Source of the DNA: Tabrizicola oligotrophica
GTDB lineage: Bacteria; Pseudomonadota; Alphaproteobacteria; Rhodobacterales; Rhodobacteraceae
Length of the DNA: 64,000 nt
Assembly: GCF_011008935.1 (NCBI RefSeq)
Contig: NZ_JAAIVJ010000002.1
Span: 248,001 to 312,000 of the forward strand
Reading direction: 5' to 3'
Shown in pieces: positions 35,389 to 44,700 of this stretch (its first letter is position 1; every line of letters starts with the position of its first letter). Both the position numbers and the translations under genes were made by a program. Under the pieces are notes generated by a model. That model saw nothing but the letters and a program-made list of their open reading frames with translations, did not search any database and was not told the origin of the DNA.

Positions 35389-37164
35389 TTAGAACGCCTC
35401 TGCCGCCAAGGCCATAACCGGATCGGCGCCGCTTTCGATCCGCGCCAGATGCAGGGCACAGGCCGGGAGCTGGCGGGTCATGTAATAGCGGCCGGTGGTG
35501 ATCTTGGCGGTGAGGAAGGCCGCGTCGCCGCCACCGGCGTCAAGCGCGGTGAGGGCGGCTTTGGCCATGCGCGTCCACATCAGGCCAAGGCAGACATGGC
35601 CCATCAGCAGCATGAAATCATAGCTGCCCGCCAGCGCTGCATTGGGGTTTTTCATGCCGTTCTGCATGAAGAACATCCCCGCCGCCTGCATCGCCTTGGA
35701 CGCCTGTTTCAACGGATCGGTGAAGGCGGTCATGCGGGGCTCAGGGTCATGCGCCTTGCATTCGGCCTTCACCATTTCAAAGAAGGCCATCACGTGCTTG
35801 CCGCCATCGGCGGTCAGCTTTCGGCCGACCAGATCCAGCGCCTGCACGCCGTTCGCGCCTTCGTAGATCTGCGCGATGCGGGCGTCGCGGACGAACTGGC
35901 TCATGCCATTGTCCTCGATATAGCCATGCCCGCCCCAGATCTGCTGGGCCTGCACCGCCATTTCGAAGCCGCGGTCGGTCTGGAAGCCCTTGATGACCGG
36001 GATCAACAGCGATGCCAGCCCGTCGGCGGCCGCATCCGCTTTGCGGTGGGTTTGGTCGATCAGGCTGGCGGCCCAGAAGGTCAGCGCCCGCGCGCCTTCG
36101 ACAAAGCTTTTCTGGTCCATCAGGTTGCGGCGGATGTCGGGATGCACGATCAGCGGGTCCGCCGGGCCGGAGGGGTTTTCCGTGCCGGTGATGGCGCGGC
36201 CCTGCAGGCGGTCTTTGGCATAGGCCAACGCGTTCTGATAGGCGGCTTCGGCCACGGCATAGCCCTGCAGCCCGACGCCCAGCCGCGCCTCGTTCATCAT
36301 GGTGAACATTGCCTTCATGCCCTTGTGCAGATCGCCCAAGAGCCAGCCCGTTGCCTCGTCATAGTTCATCACGCAGGTCGCGTTGCCATGGATGCCCATC
36401 TTGTGTTCCACCTTGCCGACCGCAAGGCTGTTGCGCGCGCCAAGGCTGCCGTCGGCATTCACCAGAAACTTCGGCACGATGAAAAGCGAGATGCCCTTGG
36501 TGCCCTCGCCGCCGCCGGGCGCCTTGGCCAGCACGAGGTGAATGATGTTCTCGGCCATGTCATGCTCGCCGGCCGAGATGAAGATCTTGGTCCCGGTGAT
36601 CTTGTAGCTGCCATCGGCCTGCGGCTCGGCCCGGGTGCGCATCAGGCCCAGATCGGTGCCGCAATGCGGCTCGGTCAGGTTCATGGTGCCAGTCCACTGG
36701 CAGGACACCATCTTCGGCAGATACGTCGCCCTCTGTTCGGCGCTGCCATGGGCATGGATCGCCGAATAGGCTCCATGGGTCAGGCCCTGATACATGTTGA
36801 AGGCCATGTTGGCCGAGACCATCACCTCGCCCACTGCGGTGCCCATCAGATAGGGCAGGCCCTGACCGCCATATTCCGGATCGCAGTCGAGCGCCGTCCA
36901 GCCGCCTGCGCGCAGCGCGTCAAACGCCGCCTTGAACCCTTTGGGCGTGCGCACCACGCCGTTTTCCAGCACGCATCCTTCGTGGTCGCCCGTCGCGTTC
37001 AGCGGCGCCAGCACTTCTGAGGCGAGTCTTCCGGCCTCTTCCAGCACAGCCCCGGTGAAGCTGCGGTCAAGATCGCCGTAGCCCGGAATGTCCCGTTCCG
37101 AAACCTTCAGGACATCATGCAGCAGGAACTCCATGTCCTTCAGGGGGGCGGTGTAGGTGGTCAT
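35389..37164 (-). CDS. Acyl-CoA dehydrogenase, long C-terminal-domain type
   Basis: A 591-residue FAD enzyme of the branch with a C-terminal acyl-CoA dehydrogenase domain (DmdC/FadE-like), longer than the 380-residue classical form. Landmarks are [34 protein letters not shown] near residue 190, and the catalytic Glu region [19 protein letters not shown] near residue 430. It introduces the alpha-beta double bond in acyl-CoA. Its start overlaps the MerR gene stop, so it is the regulator's immediate partner. The chain length or branched substrate is not evident. Confidence 0.92.
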   Translation of the reverse strand: MTTYTAPLKDMEFLLHDVLKVSERDIPGYGDLDRSFTGAVLEEAGRLASEVLAPLNATGDHEGCVLENGVVRTPKGFKAAFDALRAGGWTALDCDPEYGGQGLPYLMGTAVGEVMVSANMAFNMYQGLTHGAYSAIHAHGSAEQRATYLPKMVSCQWTGTMNLTEPHCGTDLGLMRTRAEPQADGSYKITGTKIFISAGEHDMAENIIHLVLAKAPGGGEGTKGISLFIVPKFLVNADGSLGARNSLAVGKVEHKMGIHGNATCVMNYDEATGWLLGDLHKGMKAMFTMMNEARLGVGLQGYAVAEAAYQNALAYAKDRLQGRAITGTENPSGPADPLIVHPDIRRNLMDQKSFVEGARALTFWAASLIDQTHRKADAAADGLASLLIPVIKGFQTDRGFEMAVQAQQIWGGHGYIEDNGMSQFVRDARIAQIYEGANGVQALDLVGRKLTADGGKHVMAFFEMVKAECKAHDPEPRMTAFTDPLKQASKAMQAAGMFFMQNGMKNPNAALAGSYDFMLLMGHVCLGLMWTRMAKAALTALDAGGGDAAFLTAKITTGRYYMTRQLPACALHLARIESGADPVMALAAEAF

Positions 37165-37577
37165 CAGGGTCTCCCTTGTTCGACGGCAGGGGCGCGGAAG
37201 GCGGCGATCATCTTCTCGCCCTCGGCCAACTGGGTTTTCAATTCGGCAATCGCCACATCAAGCTCGGCGCGCTGGGCTTCCATCTGCGCCAGCCGGTCCC
37301 GGGCGATCTCAAAGGTGCGCTGCATCTGCGTCAGATTGGAGCCATCGGGCTCATACATGGCGAGAAGCTGGCGGATGTCTTCCAGCGAGAAGCCAAACCG
37401 CTTGCCGCGCAGGATCAGGGTCAGGCGGGCGCGGTCGGCCCTGGTGAACAGCCGCCGCGTGCCGAGGCGGATCGGGAACAGCAGTTCCTTCGCCTCATAG
37501 AAGCGCAAGGTGCGGGGGGTGACGTCAAAGGCGTCACACATCTCGCGGATGGTCAGGGTGTCGGTGGTATCGGTCAT
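37164..37577 (-). CDS. MerR-family regulator of acyl-CoA degradation (LiuR-like)
   Basis: A 137-residue MerR protein. The winged helix-turn-helix is [27 protein letters not shown], followed by [22 protein letters not shown] and a C-terminal coiled coil. There are no metal-binding cysteines. MerR proteins of this size next to acyl-CoA dehydrogenases regulate branched-chain amino acid or fatty acid degradation in alpha- and gammaproteobacteria. A near-palindromic operator lies 60 bases upstream. A GTG two codons earlier is an alternative start. A paralogue is at 49540-49914. Confidence 0.85.
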   Translation of the reverse strand: MTDTTDTLTIREMCDAFDVTPRTLRFYEAKELLFPIRLGTRRLFTRADRARLTLILRGKRFGFSLEDIRQLLAMYEPDGSNLTQMQRTFEIARDRLAQMEAQRAELDVAIAELKTQLAEGEKMIAAFRAPAVEQGRP

Positions 37578-37636
37578 GGTCACGCGTTGGCCGGGTTGCT
37601 GCCGGATTGGGGCTTCGGACCATGATAATAGCGTGC

Positions 37637-37652
37637 TTGACGTTAACGTAAA
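37637..37652. promoter_or_regulatory. LiuR-like MerR operator
   Basis: TTGACGTTAACGTAAA is self-complementary at 14 of 16 positions and closely resembles the published LiuR-type motif built on ACGTnnACGT. A partial second unit, GTAACGTCACGTCA, follows at 37654-37667. It lies upstream of the MerR gene, where autoregulation and control of the acyl-CoA dehydrogenase are expected. Confidence 0.65.
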
Positions 37653-37768
37653 TGTAACGTCACGTCAGATCGCGGCGTGACGTGGGGTAGGAGGGCCTGA
37701 GCGACAAATCACGATGTCCCACAGGCCCGCAGATCTGTCCGGAACAGCCGCGAGGGCCGATCCAGATC

Positions 37769-38950
37769 TCAGATCTTGATGATCGCCGCCGTCGCATACA
37801 TGAACGCGATCCCGCCGAGGAAGCCCGCCAGAACAGCCGGCGAGAAAAGGGCGGCCTGTCGATCCTCGTTCTGGCGCATCAGGTAGGCGGATACCTCAAC
37901 GATCACCTGCAGGATCGCCCCGGCCCCGATGGCAAGCGCAAGGGCGGTCCATTGCGGGGCATAGGCCAGGCTGCCCATCCACATGCCAAGGATCGCAGGG
38001 CCGCCGGCCAGAAGGGTCAGGGCCGGGAACGTCCAGAGCGGTGGCCTTGCCCGCAGCATCGGCGCCGCGATGCCGATGCCTTCGGTGACATTGTGCAAGG
38101 CGAAGCCAAGGACAAGGAAGGTGCCCAGGCCCGCCGATCCGGCGGCGAAGGCCGCGCCGATCGCCAGCCCTTCGCCGAAATTGTGCAATCCGATGCCAAG
38201 GGCAATGTAGAAGGCGAGCGCAATGCCAGAGGGTGTGCCACGCCAGCGGCCAATGGCCATCAGCAGCAGGAAGCTTGCGAGGGCGGCCAGCCAGACCAGT
38301 GCCGAGCCCTGAAACAGCGCGGCGGACTCGGCCGCCAGGTCCAGGGCCTCGTCGGTCATGTCGATCAGCAGGAAGGCCAGAAGCCCAACTGTCAGCGCCA
38401 GAAGGAAATTCATCCCCCCCCGACCGACCCCGCGCATCGCCGGAAAGAACATCAGGCCAAGCGCAACCGGCAACAGCCCGACGATGGCGCCGACCACGGC
38501 CTGCTGCCGCAATTGGCCAGCGGTTGCCTTGGGAGTCGGCAAGGCAACGGCGATTTCGTGTTCAAAGGCCGTGCCGGTGTTCGACAGCATGTTGACGAGA
38601 TGTGCCTCACCCGCGACCCATGGGTAGGGGATATGGACCCAGGCCGTGTCGCCGCGGGCAATCGGGCCGGCGGGCGTCTGCGAGAAGGTCCAATAGGCAT
38701 CGTCGACCATGACCTGCGCAATCTGCATCGGTGCAGACCCGCCGGCGCGGACCAGCAGGCCAATGCCGGTTTCGTCCAGAATGCTGCGCTCCACGGTCAG
38801 CACCTCGACTGGCGGGGCGGATTTGCCGAAGTCGCGCAGCGGATCGAGGGATGCGATCCAGACGAAGGCCCCCAGCATCAGGACCAGCGGGGCGAGGACA
38901 AAGACGAGCCGGGACAGCGGCGTGCGGGAGGGGCGGGACTGTTCGCTCAT
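37769..38950 (-). CDS. ZIP-family metal transporter with periplasmic extension
   Basis: A 393-residue membrane protein. An N-terminal helix (about 15-32) is followed by an extracytoplasmic domain of about 100 residues. An eight-helix ZIP-type core comes next, in which GIGLHNFGEGLAIG and GFALHNVTEGIGIA hold the family's His/Glu metal sites. The periplasmic insert is not part of standard ZIP proteins. Its start overlaps the multicopper oxidase stop, so the two are one operon, divergent from mntR. Manganese, zinc or iron is possible; the mntR neighbour favours manganese. Confidence 0.85.
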   Translation of the reverse strand: MSEQSRPSRTPLSRLVFVLAPLVLMLGAFVWIASLDPLRDFGKSAPPVEVLTVERSILDETGIGLLVRAGGSAPMQIAQVMVDDAYWTFSQTPAGPIARGDTAWVHIPYPWVAGEAHLVNMLSNTGTAFEHEIAVALPTPKATAGQLRQQAVVGAIVGLLPVALGLMFFPAMRGVGRGGMNFLLALTVGLLAFLLIDMTDEALDLAAESAALFQGSALVWLAALASFLLLMAIGRWRGTPSGIALAFYIALGIGLHNFGEGLAIGAAFAAGSAGLGTFLVLGFALHNVTEGIGIAAPMLRARPPLWTFPALTLLAGGPAILGMWMGSLAYAPQWTALALAIGAGAILQVIVEVSAYLMRQNEDRQAALFSPAVLAGFLGGIAFMYATAAIIKI

Positions 38951-40089
38951 GCGCCCGGCCCCCGCACGTCAAAATGGCCGACCCAGCCAAGCTCGGTAAA
39001 CTCGGACTGGTGGGCGTGGAACATGTACATGCCGTCCTCATGCTCTGCGAAGCTGAATTCCAGAATCCCGCGCTGCGCCTGGCATTGCATGATCAGGTCA
39101 ACGGTCTGCAGGGTTGGTGTCAGGGTGGTGCCGGTGTCGAAGTAGTTGAAGAAATTGGCGTGCAGGTGGAACGAGTTGATCGGGTCGAATTCGGTCACGT
39201 TCACCAGATAGATCCGCACCGGGCGCGTCTTGTCGATGCGGATCGGGGCGTTCATGTAGGCGTGGGCAATGCTGTTGACCGCATAGACCTCGTTCCCGCC
39301 GTCGAAATTGGTGTCAAACGCGTTCATCACCATCGCCAGTTCCTGCCATTCGGCATTCTCCGGGGTTCCCAGCAGGCGCGATCGTGCCACGGCTTCCTGC
39401 GCTGGGTGGCGGGCCGGATCGGGGTCGATCACGAAAAGCCCGTACATGCCCTTGTGCATGTGCCGCTTCAGCGGCAGCGCGTGGCAGTGATAGAGGTGGC
39501 AGCCGAAGGGCCTGGCATCGAACTCATAGGTGAATTCCTCGCCGGGACCGATCAGCCCGGCCCCCGGCACGCCGTCCATGCGTGCGGAATGCAGGCCGTG
39601 GAAGTGCATCGAATGCGGGTGCGACCCGTTGTTGCGGAAGGTGATGCGCAACCGCTCGCCTTCCTTGGCGCGCAGGGCCGGGCCGGGAACGCGGCCGTTG
39701 AAAGTCCAGGCGGGAAAGAAGATGCCGGGGGCGATCTCGATTTCCTGATCGATGGCCGTGACTTCGAATCTGCGCAGGGTGCGGCCGTCCGCCATGAGTT
39801 CGGTGGTGCCGGTTTCCCAGTCGGTCAGCAACAGGGTGGGATCAAAGCCGTTGCGGGCATGATCCACCCGGCCCACCGTCATCATGTTGCCATGCGCCAT
39901 GCCCGGCATCGGCGCGGCATAGGGGTCGGCCTGCATATGCGCCACGTCATGCCCGGCCGTTGACCCTGCGGAAGGTGCCGTCTGCGCGGGCGTGCCTTTG
40001 GCCAGCGCAACCGCACCACCTGCCGCGACCAGCCCGCCAACCAGCAGCGCGCGCCGTCCAGGGTTCCCCAGATCATTGTGGTCGGTCAT
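38947..40089 (-). CDS. Multicopper oxidase, two-domain type
   Basis: A 380-residue periplasmic protein with a twin-arginine-like leader (NPGRRALLVGGLVAAGGAVALA) and two cupredoxin domains. Copper ligands are seen in HPHSMHFHGLH near residue 155, and in YHCHALPLKRHMHKGMYG near 195 (type 1 centre Cys, His, Met). FHLHANFF and MFHAHQSEF near the C-terminus supply the remaining His. The size fits two-domain laccase/nitrite-reductase-like enzymes. It is transcribed from a promoter whose spacer is filled by a palindrome next to mntR. Metal-ion oxidation, for example Mn(II) or Cu(I), is a guess. Confidence 0.88.
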   Translation of the reverse strand: MTDHNDLGNPGRRALLVGGLVAAGGAVALAKGTPAQTAPSAGSTAGHDVAHMQADPYAAPMPGMAHGNMMTVGRVDHARNGFDPTLLLTDWETGTTELMADGRTLRRFEVTAIDQEIEIAPGIFFPAWTFNGRVPGPALRAKEGERLRITFRNNGSHPHSMHFHGLHSARMDGVPGAGLIGPGEEFTYEFDARPFGCHLYHCHALPLKRHMHKGMYGLFVIDPDPARHPAQEAVARSRLLGTPENAEWQELAMVMNAFDTNFDGGNEVYAVNSIAHAYMNAPIRIDKTRPVRIYLVNVTEFDPINSFHLHANFFNYFDTGTTLTPTLQTVDLIMQCQAQRGILEFSFAEHEDGMYMFHAHQSEFTELGWVGHFDVRGPGA

Positions 40090-40125
40090 TCAGGCAGTCT
40101 CCGATGCGCAAAAGGAAGCTAAGGC

Positions 40126-40154
40126 ACATTAAGTTAGACACAGCTAACTTGTAA
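40126..40154 (-). promoter_or_regulatory. Multicopper oxidase promoter with MntR-type operator
   Basis: On the minus strand, -35 TTACAA (40154-40149) and -10 TAATGT (40131-40126) are separated by exactly 17 bases. The spacer and edges are occupied by the inverted repeat AAGTTAG-N6-CTAACTT (40131-40150), 49 bases from the mntR start. A repressor bound there would block this promoter and probably mntR's own. Confidence 0.65.
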
Positions 40155-40198
40155 TGTCGATAGATTTCGTGTCAAGACTGGCTGAGCGGAGACAACCG

Positions 40199-40645
40199 AT
40201 GACTGAAATACGAACCAATGACGAAAACGGCCCCCGCCCCGCAGAAGCGCGGGCCGAACGCTTTCAGGCCGTGCGGGAGGCGCATCGCAACGAACTGGCC
40301 GAAGACTATGTCGAGCTGATCGCCGAGTTGATCGCGCAATTCGGCGAAGCCCGCCCCGTCGACCTTGCCGCGCGCATGGGCGTGACGGCGCCGACTGTTG
40401 CGAAAACGCTGGATCGTCTGGCGCGCGAAGGTCTGGTCGCGCGGGCGCCCTATCGGTCGGTCTTCCTGACTCCGGACGGGGCGAGGCTGGCCGAATCCTG
40501 CCTGCGGCGCCACGAAATCGTGGTGCGCTTTCTGATCCGGCTCGGTCTCGATCCCGAGACCGCAGAAAAGGATGCCGAAGGGATCGAGCATCACGTCAGC
40601 GACCGGACGCTGGAACTGTTTCGCAGCTTCGCGGAGTGCAGCTGA
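40199..40645 (+). CDS. mntR: Manganese-responsive regulator MntR (DtxR family)
   Basis: A 148-residue DtxR/MntR regulator without the SH3 domain of iron-type DtxR. The winged helix-turn-helix is ARPVDLAARMGVTAPTVAKTLDRLAREGLV. The dimerisation/metal domain includes ARLAESCLRRHEIVVRFLIRLGL and EGIEHHVSDRTLELF, with the expected Glu/His ligands. The ATG at 40199 has GGAG seven bases ahead; an in-frame ATG at 40154 lies beside the operator and is less likely. It is divergent from the multicopper oxidase-ZIP operon, which is therefore its probable target. Confidence 0.87.
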   Translation: MTEIRTNDENGPRPAEARAERFQAVREAHRNELAEDYVELIAELIAQFGEARPVDLAARMGVTAPTVAKTLDRLAREGLVARAPYRSVFLTPDGARLAESCLRRHEIVVRFLIRLGLDPETAEKDAEGIEHHVSDRTLELFRSFAECS

Positions 40646-40756
40646 ACCGCCGGCTGCCGACGCACTCTTGGCAGAACCTGTGGCGGATGCCATCATTCGC
40701 GAACCTGATTTCTGATCATTGGCGCTGCAATCTTCGGTCCCTGTCGAGGGAGTCCC

Positions 40757-41833
40757 ATGCCAAATTGGCCCGACACACGCCTTGTCGACCTTCTCGGGCT
40801 CAGACACCCGATCATTCAGGCGCCCATGGCCGGAGCTTCAAACCCGTCGCTGGCTGCGGCGGTCAGCAATGCCGGCGGTCTCGGCTCCGAGGGTCTGGGA
40901 GAGGCGACGCCGCAGCGGGTCGCAGAGGCGATCGAGGCAATCCGGGCGCGCACCAACGCCGCGTTCAACATCAATCTGTTCGTGAACCCCGGGGCCCCTC
41001 CGCTGGTTGGCCACAAGCTGCGGGCCTGGCGCGATGCCCTGATGCCGCATTATCGGGCGGCTGGATTGGGCGATGTTCCCGCCGCGGATCGTGGAGCCCC
41101 GGTAACTCCGTCCGCCGAGATGATCGAGGTCCTGCTGCAGCTGCGCCCGCCTGTGGTGAGCTTTCATTTCGGCTTGCCAGAAGCGGCCATCGTCGCGCGG
41201 CTGAAGGCTGCCGGGACGATCATCATCAGCACAGCGACGACGGTGGCAGAGGCGATCGCGCTCGAGGCTGGAGGCGTTGATGGGATCATCGCCCAAGGCT
41301 GGGAGGCAGGCGGACACCGCGGGTCGCACCGGCCGACAAAACCGGGCGATGGGGTTGGAGCCCTCGCGTTGGTGCCGCAGGTTGTCGATGCCGTCCGCGT
41401 GCCGGTGATTGCCGCGGGAGGCATCTGTGACGGTCGCGGCATTGCCGCGGCCATGGCCCTGGGAGCCGCCGGGGTGCAACTCGGGACCGCATTCCTGCGC
41501 TGTCCGGAAGCCTCCACCGAGCCTGCCCACCGCGCGCTGCTTGAAACGGCGACCGAGATCGACACGATGGTGACCGATGCCATATCGGGCCGCGCCGCCC
41601 GAGCGGTGCGCAGCGCCTTTACCGAGGCCATGACAGGGCGAGACGTGGCAAAGCCCGCGTTTCCGGCCCTTTACGATTTCACCTGGCCCCTTGTCGAAAC
41701 GGGTGAGGCGTCGTTCCATCTCTACGGCCAGGCGGCCCCGCTGGCGCGTACGCTGCCGGCGGCCGAACTTGTCGAAACTCTTGCGCAAGAGGCGCTCGAG
41801 CGGATGGGGGCGCTGTCTGGCCGGCGGGGCTAG
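40757..41833 (+). CDS. Nitronate monooxygenase / NPD-family flavoprotein
   Basis: A 358-residue FMN TIM-barrel protein of the 2-nitropropane dioxygenase family. Marks are HPIIQAPMAGASNPSLAAAVSNAGGLGS at the N-terminus, GWEAGGHRG near residue 187 with the catalytic His, and PVIAAGGICDGRGIAAAMALGAAGVQLGTAFL for phosphate binding. It oxidises alkyl nitronates; related enoyl-reductase FabK-like roles cannot be excluded. It follows mntR by 110 bases and converges on the LuxR gene with a four-base overlap of stops. Confidence 0.9.
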   Translation: MPNWPDTRLVDLLGLRHPIIQAPMAGASNPSLAAAVSNAGGLGSEGLGEATPQRVAEAIEAIRARTNAAFNINLFVNPGAPPLVGHKLRAWRDALMPHYRAAGLGDVPAADRGAPVTPSAEMIEVLLQLRPPVVSFHFGLPEAAIVARLKAAGTIIISTATTVAEAIALEAGGVDGIIAQGWEAGGHRGSHRPTKPGDGVGALALVPQVVDAVRVPVIAAGGICDGRGIAAAMALGAAGVQLGTAFLRCPEASTEPAHRALLETATEIDTMVTDAISGRAARAVRSAFTEAMTGRDVAKPAFPALYDFTWPLVETGEASFHLYGQAAPLARTLPAAELVETLAQEALERMGALSGRRG

Positions 41834-42630
41834 GGGCTGGCCTGATCTTGCAGAAGCGGCAACATCAGGGCGAAAAGCTCGGCCTGCGAGCTGATGGTGC
41901 AGCGGTTGTACAACTGCTTGCGGAACACCTTCACCGTCTGCGGCGACAGGCCAAGGCGCAGGCCGATCGACATGGTGGAATGGCCGCGCAGGATCAGCAG
42001 CGCCACCTCGGCCTGCCGCGCGGAAAGCTGGATGCCGTGCTGGCGCCGTGTCGCCCTGGCCAGCAGAACGGCGGTGTCCTCGGCCGGTCCCGGCGCGCGT
42101 GACAGATCGGCCCAGTGCGATTCTGCCAGCGCGGCCACCACCGGCGCAAGACGCTGGCAGGCTTCGACCTCGCGCTGGGAGAACACCCGGTTTGAGGAAA
42201 CATCCCGGCCAAGGCAGAGGTTCAGCGTCACGCCCGGAGCGGGATAGGCGACGAAGGTGATCTCGTCCACAAGGGTGGTCTGCTCGTAATATTCGCTGAA
42301 GTAGCGGCTGCGGTGAAAGGCGTCCGGGGCGATGTCGGTCAGCCGGTAGGCCCCGGCGGCGACGCGGTTCAGGTGCAGGTCGAAGAACGGGTCAAGCCGA
42401 TAGGCGCCGGGCAGATAAGTGCTTTCCAGCTCGGCAAAAACCGTGGGGTCAAGGGTCTGGCGATACAGAACCTGCGGCGCCCCCGCGTCGCGGTAGGCCA
42501 AGTAGATCAGGTTGTCCGGCGCAGCAACGGCGTGGAACAGACCGGCCAGAGCGGCCTCGAATCCGGGCTGGCGAAGGGTGCGGATCGCCTCGGCAATCCG
42601 GGCCTCGGACAGGTTCGGCAGGGGCGGCAT
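41830..42630 (-). CDS. LuxR-family transcriptional regulator
   Basis: A 266-residue regulator. An N-terminal sensory region with no family I can name is followed by a C-terminal LuxR helix-turn-helix: SARQAEVALLILRGHSTMSIGLRLGLSPQTVKVFRKQLYNR at about 203-243. The ATG at 42630 has AGAGG eight bases ahead; an open extension upstream crosses the palindromic operator and is not coding. It is divergent from the polyamine-type ABC operon, 86 bases away, and most likely controls it. Confidence 0.85.
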   Translation of the reverse strand: MPPLPNLSEARIAEAIRTLRQPGFEAALAGLFHAVAAPDNLIYLAYRDAGAPQVLYRQTLDPTVFAELESTYLPGAYRLDPFFDLHLNRVAAGAYRLTDIAPDAFHRSRYFSEYYEQTTLVDEITFVAYPAPGVTLNLCLGRDVSSNRVFSQREVEACQRLAPVVAALAESHWADLSRAPGPAEDTAVLLARATRRQHGIQLSARQAEVALLILRGHSTMSIGLRLGLSPQTVKVFRKQLYNRCTISSQAELFALMLPLLQDQASP

Positions 42631-42644
42631 GGCGATACCTCTCT

Positions 42645-42660
42645 GGGGGTATATACCCCC
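42645..42660. promoter_or_regulatory. Perfect palindrome, candidate LuxR-regulator operator
   Basis: GGGGGTATATACCCCC is a perfect 16-base palindrome 15 bases upstream of the LuxR gene start. A half-site, GGGGGTAT, repeats at 42697-42704, just ahead of the ABC operon. The pair could serve autoregulation and operon control. Confidence 0.55.
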
Positions 42661-42715
42661 TCTTTTCCGGTAACCTATGCTGATCTGACAGAAACCGGGG
42701 GTATGATCCAGCCAA

Positions 42716-43774
42716 ATGAGCGACGCCATCGACATTCGCCGCGTGGTCAAGCGCTACGGCACCTTCACCGCCTTGCATGGCGTGTCCCTGACTATCCGGG
42801 ACAACGAGTTCTTCACCCTGCTTGGGCCGTCGGGCTGCGGCAAGACCACTTTGTTGCGGATGATCGCGGGGTTCGAAGACGTGACCCAGGGCGAGATCCT
42901 GCTCTTTGGCCAGAACATTGCCGGGCTGGAACCGGACCACCGCCCGGTCAACACGGTGTTTCAGAACTACGCGCTGTTTCCCCATATGTCGGTTCTCGAC
43001 AATGTGGCCTTCGGGCTGAAGATGAAGGGCATGGCTGCCGGGCCAAGACGGGCGCGGGCGGGCAAGATGCTGGAGATGGTGCATCTGTCGGCCTTTGCCG
43101 ACCGGCTGCCGGCGCAGCTGTCGGGCGGCCAGCAACAGCGGGTGGCCCTGGCCCGCGCCCTGGCGCCGGAACCGCGCGTCCTGCTTCTGGATGAACCCTT
43201 GTCGGCGCTGGATCTGAAGCTGCGGCAGGCGATGCGGGTCGAGTTGAAGCAATTGCAGGAAGACACCGGCATCACCTTCATCTTCGTGACCCACGACCAG
43301 GAAGAGGCGCTGACCATGTCCGACCGCATCGCGGTGATGAGCGCGGGCCACGTCCAGCAGATCGGCAGCGCCCGCGACATCTACGAGGCGCCGGTCAACC
43401 GGTTCGTTGCCGATTTCATCGGTGAGACCAACCTTCTGGAGGTGGAGGTCGCCTCGGTGCAGGCGGGCATGGCGCGCGTGGTGCTGCCGGGTGGACAACA
43501 GGTGACCTGCCCCTCCGCCACTGACACGCTGGGCAGGCACGCCCTGTCGATCCGGCCCGAGCGGCTGTCGCTGATCGCGGCAGAGGGCGACATGACGGCC
43601 ACAGTGGAACGGGTGGTCTATCTGGGCACCGACCTGCAATTGCTGATGCGTCTGGACGGCGGGGCCGACATGCAGGTGCGCATCCAGAACTCGGCCCGGA
43701 CCGACGTGCCGCAGATCGGCGCCCGGCTGGGTCTGCGGATCGAGGAAGGCGCAGCACGCCTTTTGGCAGACTGA
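42716..43774 (+). CDS. ABC transporter ATPase, spermidine/putrescine type (PotA-like)
   Basis: A 352-residue ATPase. Walker [14 protein letters not shown] at about 38-50, signature [15 protein letters not shown] near 138, Walker [13 protein letters not shown] near 158, and H-loop VTHDQEEAL. The C-terminal TOBE domain (from about 285) is typical of the PotA/PotG group. It is the first of four transport genes, and its TGA overlaps the next ATG. The substrate is probably a polyamine or another small cationic amine. Confidence 0.93.
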   Translation: MSDAIDIRRVVKRYGTFTALHGVSLTIRDNEFFTLLGPSGCGKTTLLRMIAGFEDVTQGEILLFGQNIAGLEPDHRPVNTVFQNYALFPHMSVLDNVAFGLKMKGMAAGPRRARAGKMLEMVHLSAFADRLPAQLSGGQQQRVALARALAPEPRVLLLDEPLSALDLKLRQAMRVELKQLQEDTGITFIFVTHDQEEALTMSDRIAVMSAGHVQQIGSARDIYEAPVNRFVADFIGETNLLEVEVASVQAGMARVVLPGGQQVTCPSATDTLGRHALSIRPERLSLIAAEGDMTATVERVVYLGTDLQLLMRLDGGADMQVRIQNSARTDVPQIGARLGLRIEEGAARLLAD

Positions 43775-44700
43775 TGGCGGGGATGGTGCCAGACCAGACC
43801 CCGGCCACCAGCGGCGACGGCTATCGCCGCGTCGTCGGACCGCTGCTTTTGCCGACATGGGCGATGATCGGCATCTTCCTTGTGGTGCCGGTCGCACTGA
43901 TGGCGGTCTATTCTTTCTTGACCAAGGAATTCCGCGGCGGAGTCGACTGGCAGTTCTCGCTCGCGGCCTATGACCAGTTCTTCCTGAACCGGGGCCTGTT
44001 TGGCGACGAGCCGCCGGTCATGGAATGGACCTATATCACGATCTTCTGGCGGTCGATCTGGCAGGCGGCGGTGGCCACCGCGCTGTGCCTTGCCATCGGA
44101 TTTCCGACCGCCTGGTTCATCGCCACACGGCCCGCCAACACGCGCGGTATCTGGCTGTTCCTCATCACCATTCCCTATTGGGTCAATCTGTTGATCCGCA
44201 CCGTCAGCCTGAAATTCCTGATCCGCGACAACGGCCCCCTGAACGAGGCGCTGATGGGCGCGGGCCTGATCGACGGCCCCTTGCCCTTGGTCAACACCAA
44301 CCTTGCCGTGCAACTGGGGCTTTTCTACAGCTACCTGCCCTTCATGGTGCTGCCGGTCTATGCCGCGGTCGAGCGCTACAACTTCGCCTATTCCGAGGCG
44401 GCGGCGGATCTTTACGCCTCGCGCTGGGTCACGCTGCGCGAAATCGTGCTGCCCATCGTCAAGCCCGGCATCGTTGCGGGCTGCCTTCTGGTCTTCATCC
44501 CCTCGCTGGGCGCCTTCCTTGCGCCCGACCTGCTGGGCGGGGCCAAGACCTTCATGATCGGCTCGCTGATTGATGAGCAGTTCAAGGGCAGCCTTGGCAA
44601 CTGGCCCTTTGGCGCGGCGGTGTCGATGATCCTGATGACACTGGTGATGATTGCGCTGCTGGTCTATGCGCGCTCTACCGCCAAGGGAGGTGCCGCATGA
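43774..44700 (+). CDS. ABC transporter permease (PotB-like)
   Basis: A 308-residue permease with six helices. The first ([20 protein letters not shown]) starts near residue 29. The binding-protein-dependent transport EAA loop appears as [27 protein letters not shown] near residue 207. It starts on the PotA-like stop (TGATG) and overlaps the second permease by four bases. Confidence 0.92.
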   Translation: MAGMVPDQTPATSGDGYRRVVGPLLLPTWAMIGIFLVVPVALMAVYSFLTKEFRGGVDWQFSLAAYDQFFLNRGLFGDEPPVMEWTYITIFWRSIWQAAVATALCLAIGFPTAWFIATRPANTRGIWLFLITIPYWVNLLIRTVSLKFLIRDNGPLNEALMGAGLIDGPLPLVNTNLAVQLGLFYSYLPFMVLPVYAAVERYNFAYSEAAADLYASRWVTLREIVLPIVKPGIVAGCLLVFIPSLGAFLAPDLLGGAKTFMIGSLIDEQFKGSLGNWPFGAAVSMILMTLVMIALLVYARSTAKGGAA

